Under the pieces are notes generated by a model that was given only the letters and a program-made list of their open reading frames with translations, was not told the origin of the DNA and searched no databases. The position numbers and the translations under genes were made by a program. From Tamilnaduibacter salinus (GTDB lineage Bacteria; Pseudomonadota; Gammaproteobacteria; Pseudomonadales; Oleiphilaceae), in contig NZ_QEKQ01000001.1 in the NCBI RefSeq assembly GCF_003096655.1, positions 186,001 through 250,000 on the forward strand: a stretch of DNA of 64,000 nt. Reading direction: 5' to 3'. Positions 9,777 to 19,673 of the stretch are shown one piece after another. How positions within the stretch are numbered: position 1 is the stretch's first letter; every line of letters starts with the position of its first letter.

Positions 9777-10494
9777 CGTGGACCATGTCGCCACATTGCG
9801 GCAGTCCCGTGGAACCCGCTATCCCGATCCGGTGCAGGCGGCGATGCTTGCCGAGGAAGCCGGTGCGGATGGGATCACGGTGCACCCCCGTGAGGATCGA
9901 CGCCACATTCAGGATCGGGATGTCCTGTTGCTCAAGGACATGCTGACCGTTCCGCTGAACCTGGAAATGGCGGTGACTGAGGACATGGTGACGTTTGCCG
10001 AGCGTGTCCGGCCAAGTTGGGCGTGTTTCGTGCCGGAGAAGCGTGAGGAACTGACGACCGAAGGCGGGCTGGACGTGCTGGGGGCCGAGTTGTCGATCGC
10101 TCAGGCCTGCCAGCGGCTGGCGAATGTCGGTACCCGCGTGTCGCTGTTTATCGATCCGGTAGGGGAGCAGATCAGTGCAGCACTGCGCTGCCGGGCTGCC
10201 GCTGTCGAGCTTCACACCGGCCATTATGCAGAGGCCGCATCGCACGAAGACGAAGAGTCGGCTTACGAACGGATTGCCAATGCCGCCGCCTTCGCGCACT
10301 CCCAGGGGCTGATCGTCAACGCCGGCCATGGTCTGCACTACCACAACACCGAACGTATTGCGGCGTTGCCGGCCATGAACGAGCTCAACATCGGCCACGC
10401 GATCATCGCCCGGGCCGTTTTCACCGGCCTGCGTGATGCGGTGATCGACATGCGCCGGGTGTTGGATGACGCCGTGTTGTACGGTCGTCGCTGA
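9748..10494 (+). CDS. pdxJ: Pyridoxine 5'-phosphate synthase
   Basis: Condenses 1-deoxyxylulose 5-phosphate with 3-amino-2-oxopropyl phosphate to make pyridoxine 5'-phosphate (vitamin B6). It has 248 residues with the family opening [17 protein letters not shown] and the active-site segments ADGITVHPREDRRHIQDRD, ELHTGHYA and NAGHGLHYHN. The recO-pdxJ order is conserved in gammaproteobacteria. It is the last gene of the lepA-pdxJ block, facing the convergent gacS two nucleotides further on. Confidence 0.96.
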   Translation: MTRRVRLGINVDHVATLRQSRGTRYPDPVQAAMLAEEAGADGITVHPREDRRHIQDRDVLLLKDMLTVPLNLEMAVTEDMVTFAERVRPSWACFVPEKREELTTEGGLDVLGAELSIAQACQRLANVGTRVSLFIDPVGEQISAALRCRAAAVELHTGHYAEAASHEDEESAYERIANAAAFAHSQGLIVNAGHGLHYHNTERIAALPAMNELNIGHAIIARAVFTGLRDAVIDMRRVLDDAVLYGRR

Positions 10495-10517
10495 CGTCAG
10501 GCGTTCCCCGCCTGACG
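10495..10517. terminator. Hairpin between convergent pdxJ and gacS
   Basis: CGTCAGGCG (10495-10503) and CGCCTGACG (10509-10517) form a perfect 9-bp stem that covers the gacS stop codon. There is no T-tract on either side, so it is at best a weak bidirectional terminator. Confidence 0.4.
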
Positions 10518-13364
10518 CTCGGAAAGCAGCTGCTCCCAGTCGGTTTCTTCCGCCCAGGTTTGCAGCCGGTCCATGGCGGCCAGCAGCGATTCGGTCAGTG
10601 TCTGCTGGTCATCCGTTCCGCGCTTGATGGCCGTTTCCAGCTTCTCGGTGATCTGGCGCAGCTCCGGCACGCCGCAGTACCGGGTGCCGCCATGCAGTTT
10701 GTGGACTCGTTCCAGCAGCGCGTCGGTCTGCCCCGCCCGGGCCATCTCCTCGATGACGGGCCGGTCGGTCATCACCTGATCCAGCAGCATACTGAACAGC
10801 TCCCGGGCGAGGTCCACCTTGCCTGCCGCGAGCCGGATGCTTTCCTCCGGGTCCATGCTCGGCAAATCGCGGGAGCGGCTGGAAGGTCGTAATTGTCTCT
10901 GCGTGTCCGTCAGGGAGCGGGTTGAGCGTCGCCGGGGGGGATCATCCGGTTGATAGCCCGTGAAGCGGGTCAGTGTGTCCCGGATCTGCTGGCCGCTGAC
11001 GGGCTTGGACAGGTAACCGTCGAAGTGGCGCCGGAGCAGGCGTTCGCGTTCTTCCGCCAGAGCATGGGCGGTGAGGGCGATGACGGGCGTATGTCGACGC
11101 CCCTGTTCCTGGCGGCGTAACCGGGCTGTGGTCTCCGGCCCATCAATGCCAGGCATCTGCACGTCCATGAACACGAGGTCGAACGACTCTTCCTGAAGCC
11201 GGTTGAGGGCGTCGAAGCCATTCGCGGCCCCTTCGGCCCGGACCCCCGCATCTTCCAGAAGTGTGAGGACCAGTTTGCGGTTGGCATCGTTGTCGTCGAC
11301 CGCCAGCACTGCCATGTCACCGGGTGCCCGGGGAGCCGGTCGCAGTGCCTCTTCTTCGGCCGCCGCTGTTTCGTCCCGGCGATCATGGCCATGGATGAGG
11401 AAGAACAGGTCGTTGTAGAAGGCGTCGCGACAGACCGGTTTTGTCAGATGGGCACTGGCCAGATCGGTGACTTCGGTCTCTTCGTTCTCAAGCGTGGGGG
11501 TGAGCAGCAGGGTGCGGCAGTCGTGCTCCACCTCCAGCTGGCGGAACAGATCCCGGTACTGTTCGGAGGGCAGCAGGTGGCGTGTCATCCCGACAATGGC
11601 GACAGCATAGCCGTGTCCCTGTTGTTGGGCCTGATTCACCTTCTGGAGCATATCGGTCGGGGACTCGGCCCGGTCCACGCTCACATCCCAGCCGGTCAGC
11701 AGGTGCTGGACAGCCAGTCCGGTGGTGGCCTGTTGTTCGAGGTAGATGATCCGCTCCCCACGCAGGGCGTCCCGGGGTGGGGTTGGGCTGGTGTCATGAG
11801 CCACTTCCGTCGGCAGGGTGAACCAGAAGGTGGAGCCGTTACCCAGCTCGCTCTCCAGACCGATCTCACCGCCCATTTCCTCCACCAGGCGTTTGGAGAT
11901 CACCAGTCCGAGGCCGGTGCCGCCATGCTGCCGGGCCGTGGAGGCATCCGCCTGGCTGAAGGCATTGAACAGCGTCTGCTGCTGGGAGCGGGACAGGCCC
12001 ACGCCCGTGTCCGACACGGCGAAGCGCAGGGTCAGCCGATGGCTTTCCTCGCTCTCCGCCTCCAGGCTGATGCGCAGGACCACCTCACCCGTCTGCGTGA
12101 ACTTGATGGCGTTGTTGACCAGGTTGGTGATGACCTGTTTGACGCGCAGGGGGTCGCCCAGCACTGTGTCCGGCACATCGCTGTAGATCAGTGGCACCAG
12201 ATCAAGGTGTTTGGCATGGGCCGCCGGCGCGAGCATCACCATGACGTCCTCAATGGTGTCCCGCAGCCCCATGGGCACATGGTCGAGGATCAGCTTGCCC
12301 GCCTCGATCTTTGAGAAGTCCAGAATGTCGTTGATGATCGTCAGCAGAATCTGTGAGGACTTGCGGATGGTGCTCAGATGATCGCGCTGCTGGCGGGACT
12401 GGGGCGATTTCAGCAGCAGCTCGGTGAACCCGATGATACCATTGAGCGGTGTCCGGATCTCGTGGGACATGTTGGCCAGGAACTCGGACTTGATGCGGCT
12501 GGCTTCCAGCGCTTCCTTTCGGGCCAGATCCAGCTCGATGTTCTGGATTTCAATGGTCTCCAGTGTCTCACGCAGGTCCTCGGTGGCCTGGTCCACGTTC
12601 TGCTGCATTTCCTCCTGGGCACGGTTCAGTTCCGCCGCCATCGCATTGAGGCCCGATTCCAGCTGTTCGAATTCGGGGCCGGCGTGGGTGTGCACCCGTG
12701 TGTCCAGCCGACCCTCGCGCAGCCGCGCGACTGCGCTGTTAAGCTCGAACATTGGGTCCGTCACGCTGCGGCTCATGCGCAGGGCGATCAGCACGTTGAG
12801 AGCGATGCCCCCGAGAATCATCAGCAGACTCATCAGCAGCGCCCGATAGCGTTCCCGGTCGGTGCGTATGTGCGACATCTCCACGGCCACCCAGCCCACC
12901 GGTTCACGGGCACTGGGTGGTGCCTCGCCTGACTCCATGTCGAACATGCTGTCCAGCATCAGCTCCTGAAGGCGGACCGGCATGATGAAGACCGAGCTGT
13001 CCTCGGCGGTGAGGGTCGTCATGCCGTCCTTACGGAGATCACCCTGGGTGCGGTCGATGCTGAGCCGTGGGCCGTTGTGCAGCAGTTGCCGGCCCTGATC
13101 GTTGTAGAAGGTGATGGAGCGGACGTCGCGCTCCTCGAGCAGGGCGTTCGCCAGACTGCCCAGCAGGTTCCGGTTGCCGGTGAACATGCCGTATTCCGAG
13201 GCCGAGGCGAGTTGACGTACCAGCGACTGGCCACGGTCCCGGAGCAGGTTCTCGATGTTGCCGACCCAGCTCTGGGTGAAGAAACTGCCCAGGATCAGTG
13301 TCGTCAGCAGCGTGGGAACCAGTGTGACGACCAAAACTTTTTTTCGGATGCCCCAGCGCCGCAC
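10497..13364 (-). CDS. gacS: Hybrid sensor histidine kinase GacS/BarA
   Basis: Membrane sensor of the Gac/BarA-UvrY system, which controls small RNAs of the Rsm/Csr pathway through the GacA/UvrY regulator. I place the start at GTG 13364 (VRRWGIRKKVLVVTLVPT, the usual GacS opening). It is preceded by GAGGGAG at 9-nt spacing and gives 955 residues; the open frame continues 55 codons upstream without family similarity. Layout: membrane segment about 10-32, periplasmic sensor, second membrane segment about 178-197, HAMP, and coiled coil. HisKA follows with H301 in MSHEIRTPLNGI, then an ATPase domain (NLVNNAIKF, DTGVGL, GTGLGL). Next come a degenerate receiver, a true receiver (VDDNDANRK, VFMDVQMPG) and a C-terminal Hpt domain (HKLHGGTRYCG). 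The cognate gacA gene is not in this window. Confidence 0.93.
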   Translation of the reverse strand: MRRWGIRKKVLVVTLVPTLLTTLILGSFFTQSWVGNIENLLRDRGQSLVRQLASASEYGMFTGNRNLLGSLANALLEERDVRSITFYNDQGRQLLHNGPRLSIDRTQGDLRKDGMTTLTAEDSSVFIMPVRLQELMLDSMFDMESGEAPPSAREPVGWVAVEMSHIRTDRERYRALLMSLLMILGGIALNVLIALRMSRSVTDPMFELNSAVARLREGRLDTRVHTHAGPEFEQLESGLNAMAAELNRAQEEMQQNVDQATEDLRETLETIEIQNIELDLARKEALEASRIKSEFLANMSHEIRTPLNGIIGFTELLLKSPQSRQQRDHLSTIRKSSQILLTIINDILDFSKIEAGKLILDHVPMGLRDTIEDVMVMLAPAAHAKHLDLVPLIYSDVPDTVLGDPLRVKQVITNLVNNAIKFTQTGEVVLRISLEAESEESHRLTLRFAVSDTGVGLSRSQQQTLFNAFSQADASTARQHGGTGLGLVISKRLVEEMGGEIGLESELGNGSTFWFTLPTEVAHDTSPTPPRDALRGERIIYLEQQATTGLAVQHLLTGWDVSVDRAESPTDMLQKVNQAQQQGHGYAVAIVGMTRHLLPSEQYRDLFRQLEVEHDCRTLLLTPTLENEETEVTDLASAHLTKPVCRDAFYNDLFFLIHGHDRRDETAAAEEEALRPAPRAPGDMAVLAVDDNDANRKLVLTLLEDAGVRAEGAANGFDALNRLQEESFDLVFMDVQMPGIDGPETTARLRRQEQGRRHTPVIALTAHALAEERERLLRRHFDGYLSKPVSGQQIRDTLTRFTGYQPDDPPRRRSTRSLTDTQRQLRPSSRSRDLPSMDPEESIRLAAGKVDLARELFSMLLDQVMTDRPVIEEMARAGQTDALLERVHKLHGGTRYCGVPELRQITEKLETAIKRGTDDQQTLTESLLAAMDRLQTWAEETDWEQLLSERQAGNA

Positions 13365-13628
13365 TCGTGTCGACTCCCTCAGTGGTCCGCTTCCCGGCCG
13401 GTGAGCGCTTCCCGCCGGTGTGTCCATGCCGATCCCCGTCCGGCGACGAACGGGGCCTTCCCTGTCATAATGGGGATGGTTACGGACCTGGTCAGGCCCC
13501 GGCTGTTTCGTGATTGGGATACGCCGCACAAGCGCGTATCATGCAGTCGAAAAGTGTATCACAGCCCATTTTTCCGTCCTGTGAACAGGGTGGACGTTGC
13601 GGGCGTGGTTGTCAGGAGAATCATCACC

Positions 13629-14522
13629 ATGCACTTCCCGACCATCGAAGACTACATCGGCCAGACGCCGCTCGTGCGGCTTCAGCGGCTGCCCGGTGAG
13701 ACCAGTAACACCATTCTGGTCAAGCTGGAGGGGAACAACCCGGCCGGGTCGGTGAAGGATCGGCCGGCCATCAGCATGATTCAGGAGGCCGAGCGTCGAG
13801 GGGAGATCACGCCGGGCGACACCCTGATTGAAGCCACCAGCGGGAACACCGGTATTGCGCTGGCCATGGCAGCCGCCATCAAGGGCTACCGGATGGTGTT
13901 GATCATGCCCGAGCACATGAGCGAGGAACGCCGGGCCTCCATGCGCGCCTATGGTGCGGAAATCGTGACTGTCACCAGGGACGACGGCATGGAGGGCGCC
14001 CGGGATCTGGCGCAGAGGATGGCGGCTGACGGCGAGGGCCGGATTCTCGACCAGTTCGCCAATCCGGACAACCCGCTGGCCCACTACCGCACCACCGGCC
14101 CCGAGCTGTGGGAGCAGACAGCGGGCCGGCTGACGCACTTCGTCAGCTCCATGGGGACCACCGGCACCATCATGGGTGCATCCCAGTACTTCAAGGAACG
14201 CAATCCAGATATTCAGATCGTGGGTCTCCAGCCGTCCGACGGGTCTGCGATCCCCGGTATCCGGCGCTGGCCGGAGCCTTACCTGCCCAGAATTTTCGAC
14301 GCCTCACGTGTCGATACCATCCTCGATGTGGACCAGCGGGAAGCCGAAGACACCATGCGGGCCCTGGCCCGGGAGGAAGGCATCTTCTGTGGCGTGTCTT
14401 CGGGTGGTTCGGTGTCAGCGGCACTGCGTTTGTCGCAGGAGGTTGAGAATGCCGTGATCGTCGCCATCATCTGTGACCGGGGTGACCGGTATCTGTCCAC
14501 GGGCGTGTTTTCCGCCGACTGA
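13629..14522 (+). CDS. cysM: Cysteine synthase B (O-acetylserine sulfhydrylase)
   Basis: PLP enzyme that makes cysteine from O-acetylserine and sulfide or thiosulfate. Start ATG 13629 has AGGAG at 13614-13618, and the resulting 297 residues match the CysM length; the reading frame is open upstream, but that stretch overlaps gacS and is not coding. K43 in [12 protein letters not shown] is the PLP lysine, [12 protein letters not shown] is the phosphate-binding loop, and [11 protein letters not shown] is typical of CysM. The cysM-rlmD-relA order next to a divergent gacS is conserved in Pseudomonas-type genomes. Confidence 0.95.
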   Translation: MHFPTIEDYIGQTPLVRLQRLPGETSNTILVKLEGNNPAGSVKDRPAISMIQEAERRGEITPGDTLIEATSGNTGIALAMAAAIKGYRMVLIMPEHMSEERRASMRAYGAEIVTVTRDDGMEGARDLAQRMAADGEGRILDQFANPDNPLAHYRTTGPELWEQTAGRLTHFVSSMGTTGTIMGASQYFKERNPDIQIVGLQPSDGSAIPGIRRWPEPYLPRIFDASRVDTILDVDQREAEDTMRALAREEGIFCGVSSGGSVSAALRLSQEVENAVIVAIICDRGDRYLSTGVFSAD

Positions 14523-14566
14523 GTCGCGGTCACGAACATTCTGCCGACCCCGGAGACCGCAAGCCG

Positions 14567-15901
14567 ATGAGCCGACGTCGCCGCAAAAAAGCTGTTCCGC
14601 GCGAACCCATACCGTGTGAGATTGAATCCCTCAGTCACGACGGGCGGGGTATTGCCCATCAGGAGGGCAAGACCCAGTTTGTTGATGGGGCGTTGCCGGG
14701 GGAGTCCGTCATGGCCCAGTACATCACCAGCCGGCGCCGCTTCGATGAGCTGAGGGCGACGGAGATTGTTCAGGCCGGTGACGAGCGGGTGACGCCGCCC
14801 TGTGATTTCGCCGACCTCTGTGGTGGATGCAGCCTGCAGCACATGGATCCGGAGGCACAGATTCGCTTCAAGGAGCAGACGCTGGCTGAGCAGTTTGCCC
14901 ACTTTGGGGGCATCGAGCCGGAGGAGTGGGTGGCGCCGATGCGCTCCCCGGGGCTGGGCTATCGCCGGAAAGCGCGGCTCGGCGTGCGGTTCGTCCCCAA
15001 GCGCGACTCAGTTCTGGTGGGCTTTCGGGAAAAACGCAACAGCTTCCTGACGGATATTGACCACTGCTCGGTTCTGGATCCACGGATCGGCGATCGCATC
15101 ACCGCACTTCGTGACGTCCTGTACGGGATGGACGCCTATAATCGCATTGCCCAGATTGAGGTGGCCTGCGGTGACGAGTCGGCGGCACTGGTTTTCCGCA
15201 ATCTGGACCCGCTTTCTGAGGCCGACCAGCAACAGCTGGTAACGTTCGGTCAGCACCACGATCTGCACATCTATCTCCAGCCCAAGGGACCGGACACCGT
15301 CTACCGGCTCTGGCCGGAAGCGGGGGATGAGCGCCTGAACTACCGGCTGCCGGAGCACGATCTGGACATGGTCTTCCATCCCATGGATTTCACCCAGGTG
15401 AACGCCGACATCAATGAACGAATGATCGATCAGGCACTGGACTGGTTGGCGCCGGAACCGGATGATCGGGTGCTGGACCTGTTCTGTGGTCTGGGTAATT
15501 TCAGCCTGCCACTGGCCCGCTGTGCCGGGGACGTGGTTGGCGTTGAGGGCGGCGAGGCCATGGTCGTCCGCGGTCGGGAAAATGCGGAACGAAACGGCCT
15601 GGAGAATGTCCGTTTCCATGCGGCCGACCTGCAGGCGGATTTCACGGCGGCGCCCTGGGCCCGGGAAGGGTTCGACCGGGTGTTGATTGATCCGCCGCGT
15701 TCAGGAGCCCAGGCGGTGTGTGAACACCTTGCGAATTTCGGCGCCAGACGCGTCGTCTATGTGTCCTGCAACCCCAGCACACTGGCCCGGGATGCGGGGG
15801 TTCTGGTGGCGAAAGGGTACCGACTGAAGCGCGCCGGCGTGATGGATATGTTCCCTCACACAACGCATGTCGAGTCGATGGCGTTGTTCGAGCGCGACTA
15901 G
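14567..15901 (+). CDS. rlmD: 23S rRNA (uracil-1939-C5)-methyltransferase RlmD
   Basis: SAM-dependent rRNA methyltransferase with an iron-sulfur cluster. It has 444 residues. A TRAM domain spans about 10-70. The 4Fe-4S ligands are C79, C85, C88 and C167 ([11 protein letters not shown] and DHCSV). The Rossmann methyltransferase core contains [16 protein letters not shown] and the catalytic C401 in [13 protein letters not shown]. It is preceded by a basic N-terminus (MSRRRRKKA). It lies 27 nt before relA, the same order as in Pseudomonas and Marinobacter. Confidence 0.95.
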   Translation: MSRRRRKKAVPREPIPCEIESLSHDGRGIAHQEGKTQFVDGALPGESVMAQYITSRRRFDELRATEIVQAGDERVTPPCDFADLCGGCSLQHMDPEAQIRFKEQTLAEQFAHFGGIEPEEWVAPMRSPGLGYRRKARLGVRFVPKRDSVLVGFREKRNSFLTDIDHCSVLDPRIGDRITALRDVLYGMDAYNRIAQIEVACGDESAALVFRNLDPLSEADQQQLVTFGQHHDLHIYLQPKGPDTVYRLWPEAGDERLNYRLPEHDLDMVFHPMDFTQVNADINERMIDQALDWLAPEPDDRVLDLFCGLGNFSLPLARCAGDVVGVEGGEAMVVRGRENAERNGLENVRFHAADLQADFTAAPWAREGFDRVLIDPPRSGAQAVCEHLANFGARRVVYVSCNPSTLARDAGVLVAKGYRLKRAGVMDMFPHTTHVESMALFERD

Positions 15902-15928
15902 ACCGGTGGAAGGCAGACGGATTCACCC

Positions 15929-18166
15929 ATGGTAAAAGTTCGGGAAGACTACGCCGTCACGGCCGACGGCCATGTGGACATCGAGGGCTGGGTGAAAGCG
16001 ATCCAGTCCCGTACCCAGCTCGACGATGTGGATGAGCTGCGCCGGGCCTGCCGCCTGAGCGCCGAGATCGACCTGAAAGCCTTCCGGGAAGACCGCCAAT
16101 GGGCGCCCGGGGCCAGCAGTTTCCGCACCGGTGTCGAAATGGCACAGGTGCTGGCCGAGCTGCACATGGACCAGTCGTCGCTGATTGCGGCGGTCCTTTA
16201 TCGGGCGGTCCGGGAAGAGCGCATCCCGCTGGAGACGATCCGTAAGGAATTCGGGGACGAGGTGGCACGTCTGATCGATGGCGTCCAGCAGATGGCTGCC
16301 ATTTCCTCGATTCACCATCCGCTCAAAGGCAATGTCCTGGGGCAGACTCAGGGGCAGCTCGACAACGTCCGCAAGATGCTGGTCACCATGATCGACGATG
16401 TCCGCGTCGCTCTGATCAAGCTGGCGGAACGGACCAGTGCCATCCGGGCCGTCAAGGACGCGCCGTCCGAGAAGCGGATGCGGGTGGCCCGGGAGGTGTT
16501 CGACATCTATGCCCCGCTGGCGCACCGCCTCGGCATTGGCCACATCAAGTGGGAGCTGGAGGATCTGTCTTTTCGCTACCTCCACGGCTCGGCCTACAAG
16601 AAGATTGCCAAGCTGCTCGATGAGAAGCGGCTGGACCGGGACGAGTACATCCGCCGCGTGCAGGACTCTCTGAAGGGCGAGCTGGAGGCATCCGGTATCC
16701 AGGCCGACATCTCGGGGCGCGCCAAGCACATCTACAGCATCTGGCGAAAAATGCGCCGTAAGGGCATCGACTTTTCGCAGATCTACGACGTCCGTGCCTT
16801 CCGTATTCTGGTGCCCGGTGTGCGCGACTGCTACGCCGCGCTGGGGATTGTTCACAGCCTGTGGCGCCATATTCCCCATGAGTTCGACGACTACATCGCC
16901 AGCCCCAAGGAAAACGGCTACCAGTCGCTGCATACGGCCGTGATCGGACCGGAAGGCAAGGTGATGGAAGTCCAGATCCGCACCCATGAGATGCACGAGG
17001 AAGCGGAATTGGGCGTTTGTGCCCACTGGCTCTACAAGGGCATGGACAAGAGCAACCGGTCGAGCAGCTATGACGCCAAGATCAACTGGCTGCGCCAGGT
17101 GCTGGACTGGCAGGAGGATCTGGGGGACCTGTCCGGGCTGGTGGATCAGCTCAAGAACGATGTGGCCCCGGATCGGGTCTACGTCTTCACCCCGGAAGGT
17201 CACGTTGTCGATATGCCGCAGGGCGCCACGCCGGTGGACTTTGCCTACCGCGTGCACACCGAAGTGGGGCATTCGTGTCGCGGGGCGAAGGTGAATGGCC
17301 GGATCGTGCCGCTGACCTATCCGCTCAAGACCGGCGATCAGGTGTTCATTCTGACGTCCAACAACCAGGCGCCGAGTCGTGACTGGCTGAATCCGAGTCT
17401 GGGCTATATCCAGACGTCCCGGGCGCGTGCCAAGGTTACCCACTGGTTCAAGGAGCAGAACCGGGACGACAACATTGCCGATGGCCGGGCCATTCTCGAC
17501 GACGAATTCACCCGGCTCTCAATCGACGATGTGCCGCTCGACCGCCTGGCACAGCGGGTCAACTACAAGACAGCCGACGACATGTTCGCCGCCATCGGCG
17601 CCGGTGACCTGCGCCCGACGCATGTGGCCAACATGGCCCAGGAACTGGTCGAACCCCGCAGCCGGCAGCTCGATCTGCGCCTGAGCGCCAAGGCGGAGCG
17701 CTACGGCACGGACTCGGACATCCGGATTGAGGGCGTTGGCAATCTCAAGACGCAGGTGGCCAAGTGCTGCAAGCCGTTGCCCGGTGATCCGATTGTCGGT
17801 TGGATCACGGTGGGGCGGGGGGTCACCGTGCACCGCCAGGACTGCATGACGTTCCTCCACCAGCGGGATCATGAGCCCAACCGGGTTATTGAAGTGAGCT
17901 GGGGCGGTCATCCTGAGGCCGTCTATCCCGTGGATGTGGAGATCGAGGCGTACGACCGCTCCGGGCTTCTGCGGGATATCACGACCGTGCTGGCCTCCTC
18001 CCGCAGCAATGTTCTGGCGCTCAATACCCGGACCAACCCGGATGACCACACGGCCACCATGACGGTGACCATGGAAATCCGCAGTCTTGAACAGCTGGCC
18101 CGGCTGTTGGCGCAGATCCGTAATCTGCCCAACGTACTGGATGTGCGTCGCAAACGGAGTCACTGA
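15929..18166 (+). CDS. relA: GTP pyrophosphokinase RelA (stringent response)
   Basis: Ribosome-associated enzyme that makes (p)ppGpp when uncharged tRNA enters the A site. It has 745 residues. The N-terminal HD-like domain lacks the hydrolase signature: where SpoT has a HD-VIEDT motif, this protein reads AAVLYRAVREERI. It should therefore synthesise but not degrade (p)ppGpp, as in E. coli RelA. The synthetase core (YDVRAFRILVPGVRDCYAALG, SPKENGYQSLHT, EVQIRTHEMHEEAELG) is intact. TGS (VYVFTPEGHVVDMPQGATPVDFAY), zinc-finger/CC (QVAKCCKPLPGD) and ACT domains follow. The 2-nt gap to mazG suggests one transcript. Confidence 0.96.
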   Translation: MVKVREDYAVTADGHVDIEGWVKAIQSRTQLDDVDELRRACRLSAEIDLKAFREDRQWAPGASSFRTGVEMAQVLAELHMDQSSLIAAVLYRAVREERIPLETIRKEFGDEVARLIDGVQQMAAISSIHHPLKGNVLGQTQGQLDNVRKMLVTMIDDVRVALIKLAERTSAIRAVKDAPSEKRMRVAREVFDIYAPLAHRLGIGHIKWELEDLSFRYLHGSAYKKIAKLLDEKRLDRDEYIRRVQDSLKGELEASGIQADISGRAKHIYSIWRKMRRKGIDFSQIYDVRAFRILVPGVRDCYAALGIVHSLWRHIPHEFDDYIASPKENGYQSLHTAVIGPEGKVMEVQIRTHEMHEEAELGVCAHWLYKGMDKSNRSSSYDAKINWLRQVLDWQEDLGDLSGLVDQLKNDVAPDRVYVFTPEGHVVDMPQGATPVDFAYRVHTEVGHSCRGAKVNGRIVPLTYPLKTGDQVFILTSNNQAPSRDWLNPSLGYIQTSRARAKVTHWFKEQNRDDNIADGRAILDDEFTRLSIDDVPLDRLAQRVNYKTADDMFAAIGAGDLRPTHVANMAQELVEPRSRQLDLRLSAKAERYGTDSDIRIEGVGNLKTQVAKCCKPLPGDPIVGWITVGRGVTVHRQDCMTFLHQRDHEPNRVIEVSWGGHPEAVYPVDVEIEAYDRSGLLRDITTVLASSRSNVLALNTRTNPDDHTATMTVTMEIRSLEQLARLLAQIRNLPNVLDVRRKRSH

Positions 18167-18168
18167 CC

Positions 18169-19032
18169 ATGTCGGAAGACCGCTACACCATCGACGACCT
18201 CAAAACACTCATGGCCCGGCTGCGTGATCCGCAGACCGGTTGTCCCTGGGACCTGAAACAGACCTACCGCAGCATTGTCCCTCATACGCTGGAAGAAGCT
18301 CACGAAGTCGCCGATGCCATCGAGCAGTCGGACTTTCCCAACCTCCGTGAGGAGCTGGGCGACCTGCTGTTCCAGGTCATTTTCTACAGTCGGCTGGGGG
18401 AGGAGGACGGTCACTTCCGGTTTGATGACATCGTCGATGGCCTGGTGCGCAAATTGGTGCGTCGCCACCCCCATGTGTTCCCCGATGGCACACTCGAGAG
18501 CCAGGTGGATCCGGACAACCGGCCCTCGGAAGCGTTCATTAAGGCCAGCTGGGAGCGCATCAAGGCCGAAGAGCGTGCTGCCAAACCCGAGCCAGACGAG
18601 CGTCCGTCCAGTCGGCTCGATGGCATTGCCGCCGCACTGCCGGCCATGGCCCGTGCGGAGAAATTGCAGCGTCGGGCCGCCCGCCATGGCTTCGACTGGC
18701 CGGACATCAACCCCGTCTTCGACAAGCTTCAGGAAGAGATCGCCGAGCTTCGCGAGGCCTGGGAAGACCCGCAACGTGACGCGGAGGATCGCGATGCTCT
18801 GGAGGATGAGCTGGGGGATCTCATGTTCGTCTGCGTCAACCTGGCCCGCTTCCTGCAGGTAAACCCCGACCAGGCGCTGCGACGGACCAACCGCAAGTTT
18901 GAGGCGCGTTTCCGCGAGATTGAACGCCGCCTCGAAGCCGAAGGCCATGCGGTGGACGGCCAGAGCCTGGAGGACCTGGATGCCGTCTGGGAGTCCGTGA
19001 AGGGGGCTGAAAAGGTTACGGAAAATACGTAG
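18169..19032 (+). CDS. mazG: Nucleoside triphosphate pyrophosphohydrolase MazG
   Basis: House-cleaning NTP pyrophosphatase, linked in E. coli to control of (p)ppGpp levels. It has 287 residues and two MazG repeats. The first has CPWDLKQTYRSIVPHTLEEAHEVADAI and LREELGDLLFQVIFYSRL, with the metal-binding E-E-x-x-E/D pattern. The second has EEIAELREAWED and LEDELGDLMFVCVNLARFL. It starts 2 nt after relA, the usual relA-mazG arrangement. Just after the stop, CCGCCC (19040-19045) and GGGCGG (19053-19058) form a short hairpin without a T-tract. Confidence 0.95.
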   Translation: MSEDRYTIDDLKTLMARLRDPQTGCPWDLKQTYRSIVPHTLEEAHEVADAIEQSDFPNLREELGDLLFQVIFYSRLGEEDGHFRFDDIVDGLVRKLVRRHPHVFPDGTLESQVDPDNRPSEAFIKASWERIKAEERAAKPEPDERPSSRLDGIAAALPAMARAEKLQRRAARHGFDWPDINPVFDKLQEEIAELREAWEDPQRDAEDRDALEDELGDLMFVCVNLARFLQVNPDQALRRTNRKFEARFREIERRLEAEGHAVDGQSLEDLDAVWESVKGAEKVTENT

Positions 19033-19087
19033 CGCGTTCCCGCCCTGTTTTGGGGCGGCCTAAGTACAATCCGTAACCAATCCCACC

Positions 19088-19160
19088 TTACGAGCCCGCG
19101 CGGCTGGGCTACACTGGCCATAGATGGTTCACGAAACCGACACATCGTTGTGTTTCGTGA
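19088..19160 (+). promoter_or_regulatory. Possible promoter and hairpin before the 114-aa protein
   Basis: TTACGA (19088-19093), a 16-nt spacer and TACACT (19110-19115) make a moderate sigma-70 promoter. Directly downstream, TCACGAAAC (19129-19137) and GTTTCGTGA (19152-19160) are perfect inverted repeats with an inner ACACA/TGTGT stem. The hairpin would sit in the leader of the gene at 19225. Read by eye only. Confidence 0.4.
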
Positions 19161-19224
19161 GGCCGGCGGCCCGTGATCCGGGCCATTCGGTGTATTGGTC
19201 GCATCGACCGAACGGGGGTTGGTA

Positions 19225-19569
19225 ATGAAGATCAGGGATCTGGTGAAGTACTGGGATAAACACGCTCAGGGCCGCATGTCGCATGATCGGTATGAGGCGT
19301 CACTGTCTGACGCCCATCGCGACGAACTGGCTCGGCTGGCGGAGCTTTACCCGAGAAAGTCCTCGCAGGATCTGCTGCGGGATCTGGTCTCTGCGGCGCT
19401 GGACGACCTGGAAACCAGCTTTCCCTATGTGGAAGGCAGCCGGGTTGTGGCGTTTGATGAAGACGGGTTCGAGATCTACGAGGATGCCGGGCTGACACCC
19501 CGGTTCGTGACCCTGAGTCAGAAGCACATTCGCCGGATCAAGGAGCGTCAGCTCGAGTCTGTCGCCTGA
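19225..19569 (+). CDS. Conserved small protein, paralogue of the gene at 19674-19910
   Basis: A 114-residue soluble protein of unknown function. The start is ATG 19225 (MKIRDLVKYWDKHAQGRMSH); an in-frame upstream start at 19195 is weaker. The middle (LARLAELYPRKSSQDLLRDLVSAALDDLE) resembles the facing gene (IAALSELYPDRSEADILNDMIAAALDDLA), and both begin M-K/R-basic-hydrophobic-L-x-K-x-W. The C-terminus adds FDEDGFEIYEDAGLTPRF and a basic tail. Similar proteins occur in pseudomonads and Marinobacter, where I recall the label 'type 1 pili tip component'; nothing here (no signal peptide, no pilin features) supports that label. The helix pattern resembles small ribbon-helix-helix-like proteins, but that is a guess. 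Confidence 0.75.
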   Translation: MKIRDLVKYWDKHAQGRMSHDRYEASLSDAHRDELARLAELYPRKSSQDLLRDLVSAALDDLETSFPYVEGSRVVAFDEDGFEIYEDAGLTPRFVTLSQKHIRRIKERQLESVA

Positions 19570-19608
19570 CAGACCCGCGACGAGCTGACCGTTTCCATCC
19601 CGCTCGAT

Positions 19609-19628
19609 CCCGGCCCTTCAGGGTCGGG
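19609..19628. terminator. GC-rich hairpin between convergent small genes
   Basis: CCCGGCCC (19609-19616) pairs with GGGTCGGG (19621-19628) over 8 bp with one G-T wobble and a TTCA loop. A second stem GGGGC-GTGC-GCCCC follows. No T-tract, so terminator function is uncertain. Confidence 0.35.
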
Positions 19629-19673
19629 GCGTGCGCCCCTCTCTCCCTGAACGCCCGGCCGTCCGCATACGGG

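Noticed and set aside
15923-17443. 506-aa open frame antisense to relA
   Set aside because: It lies entirely on the opposite strand of a clear relA gene, has no recognisable domain, and is explained by codon bias of high-GC coding DNA.
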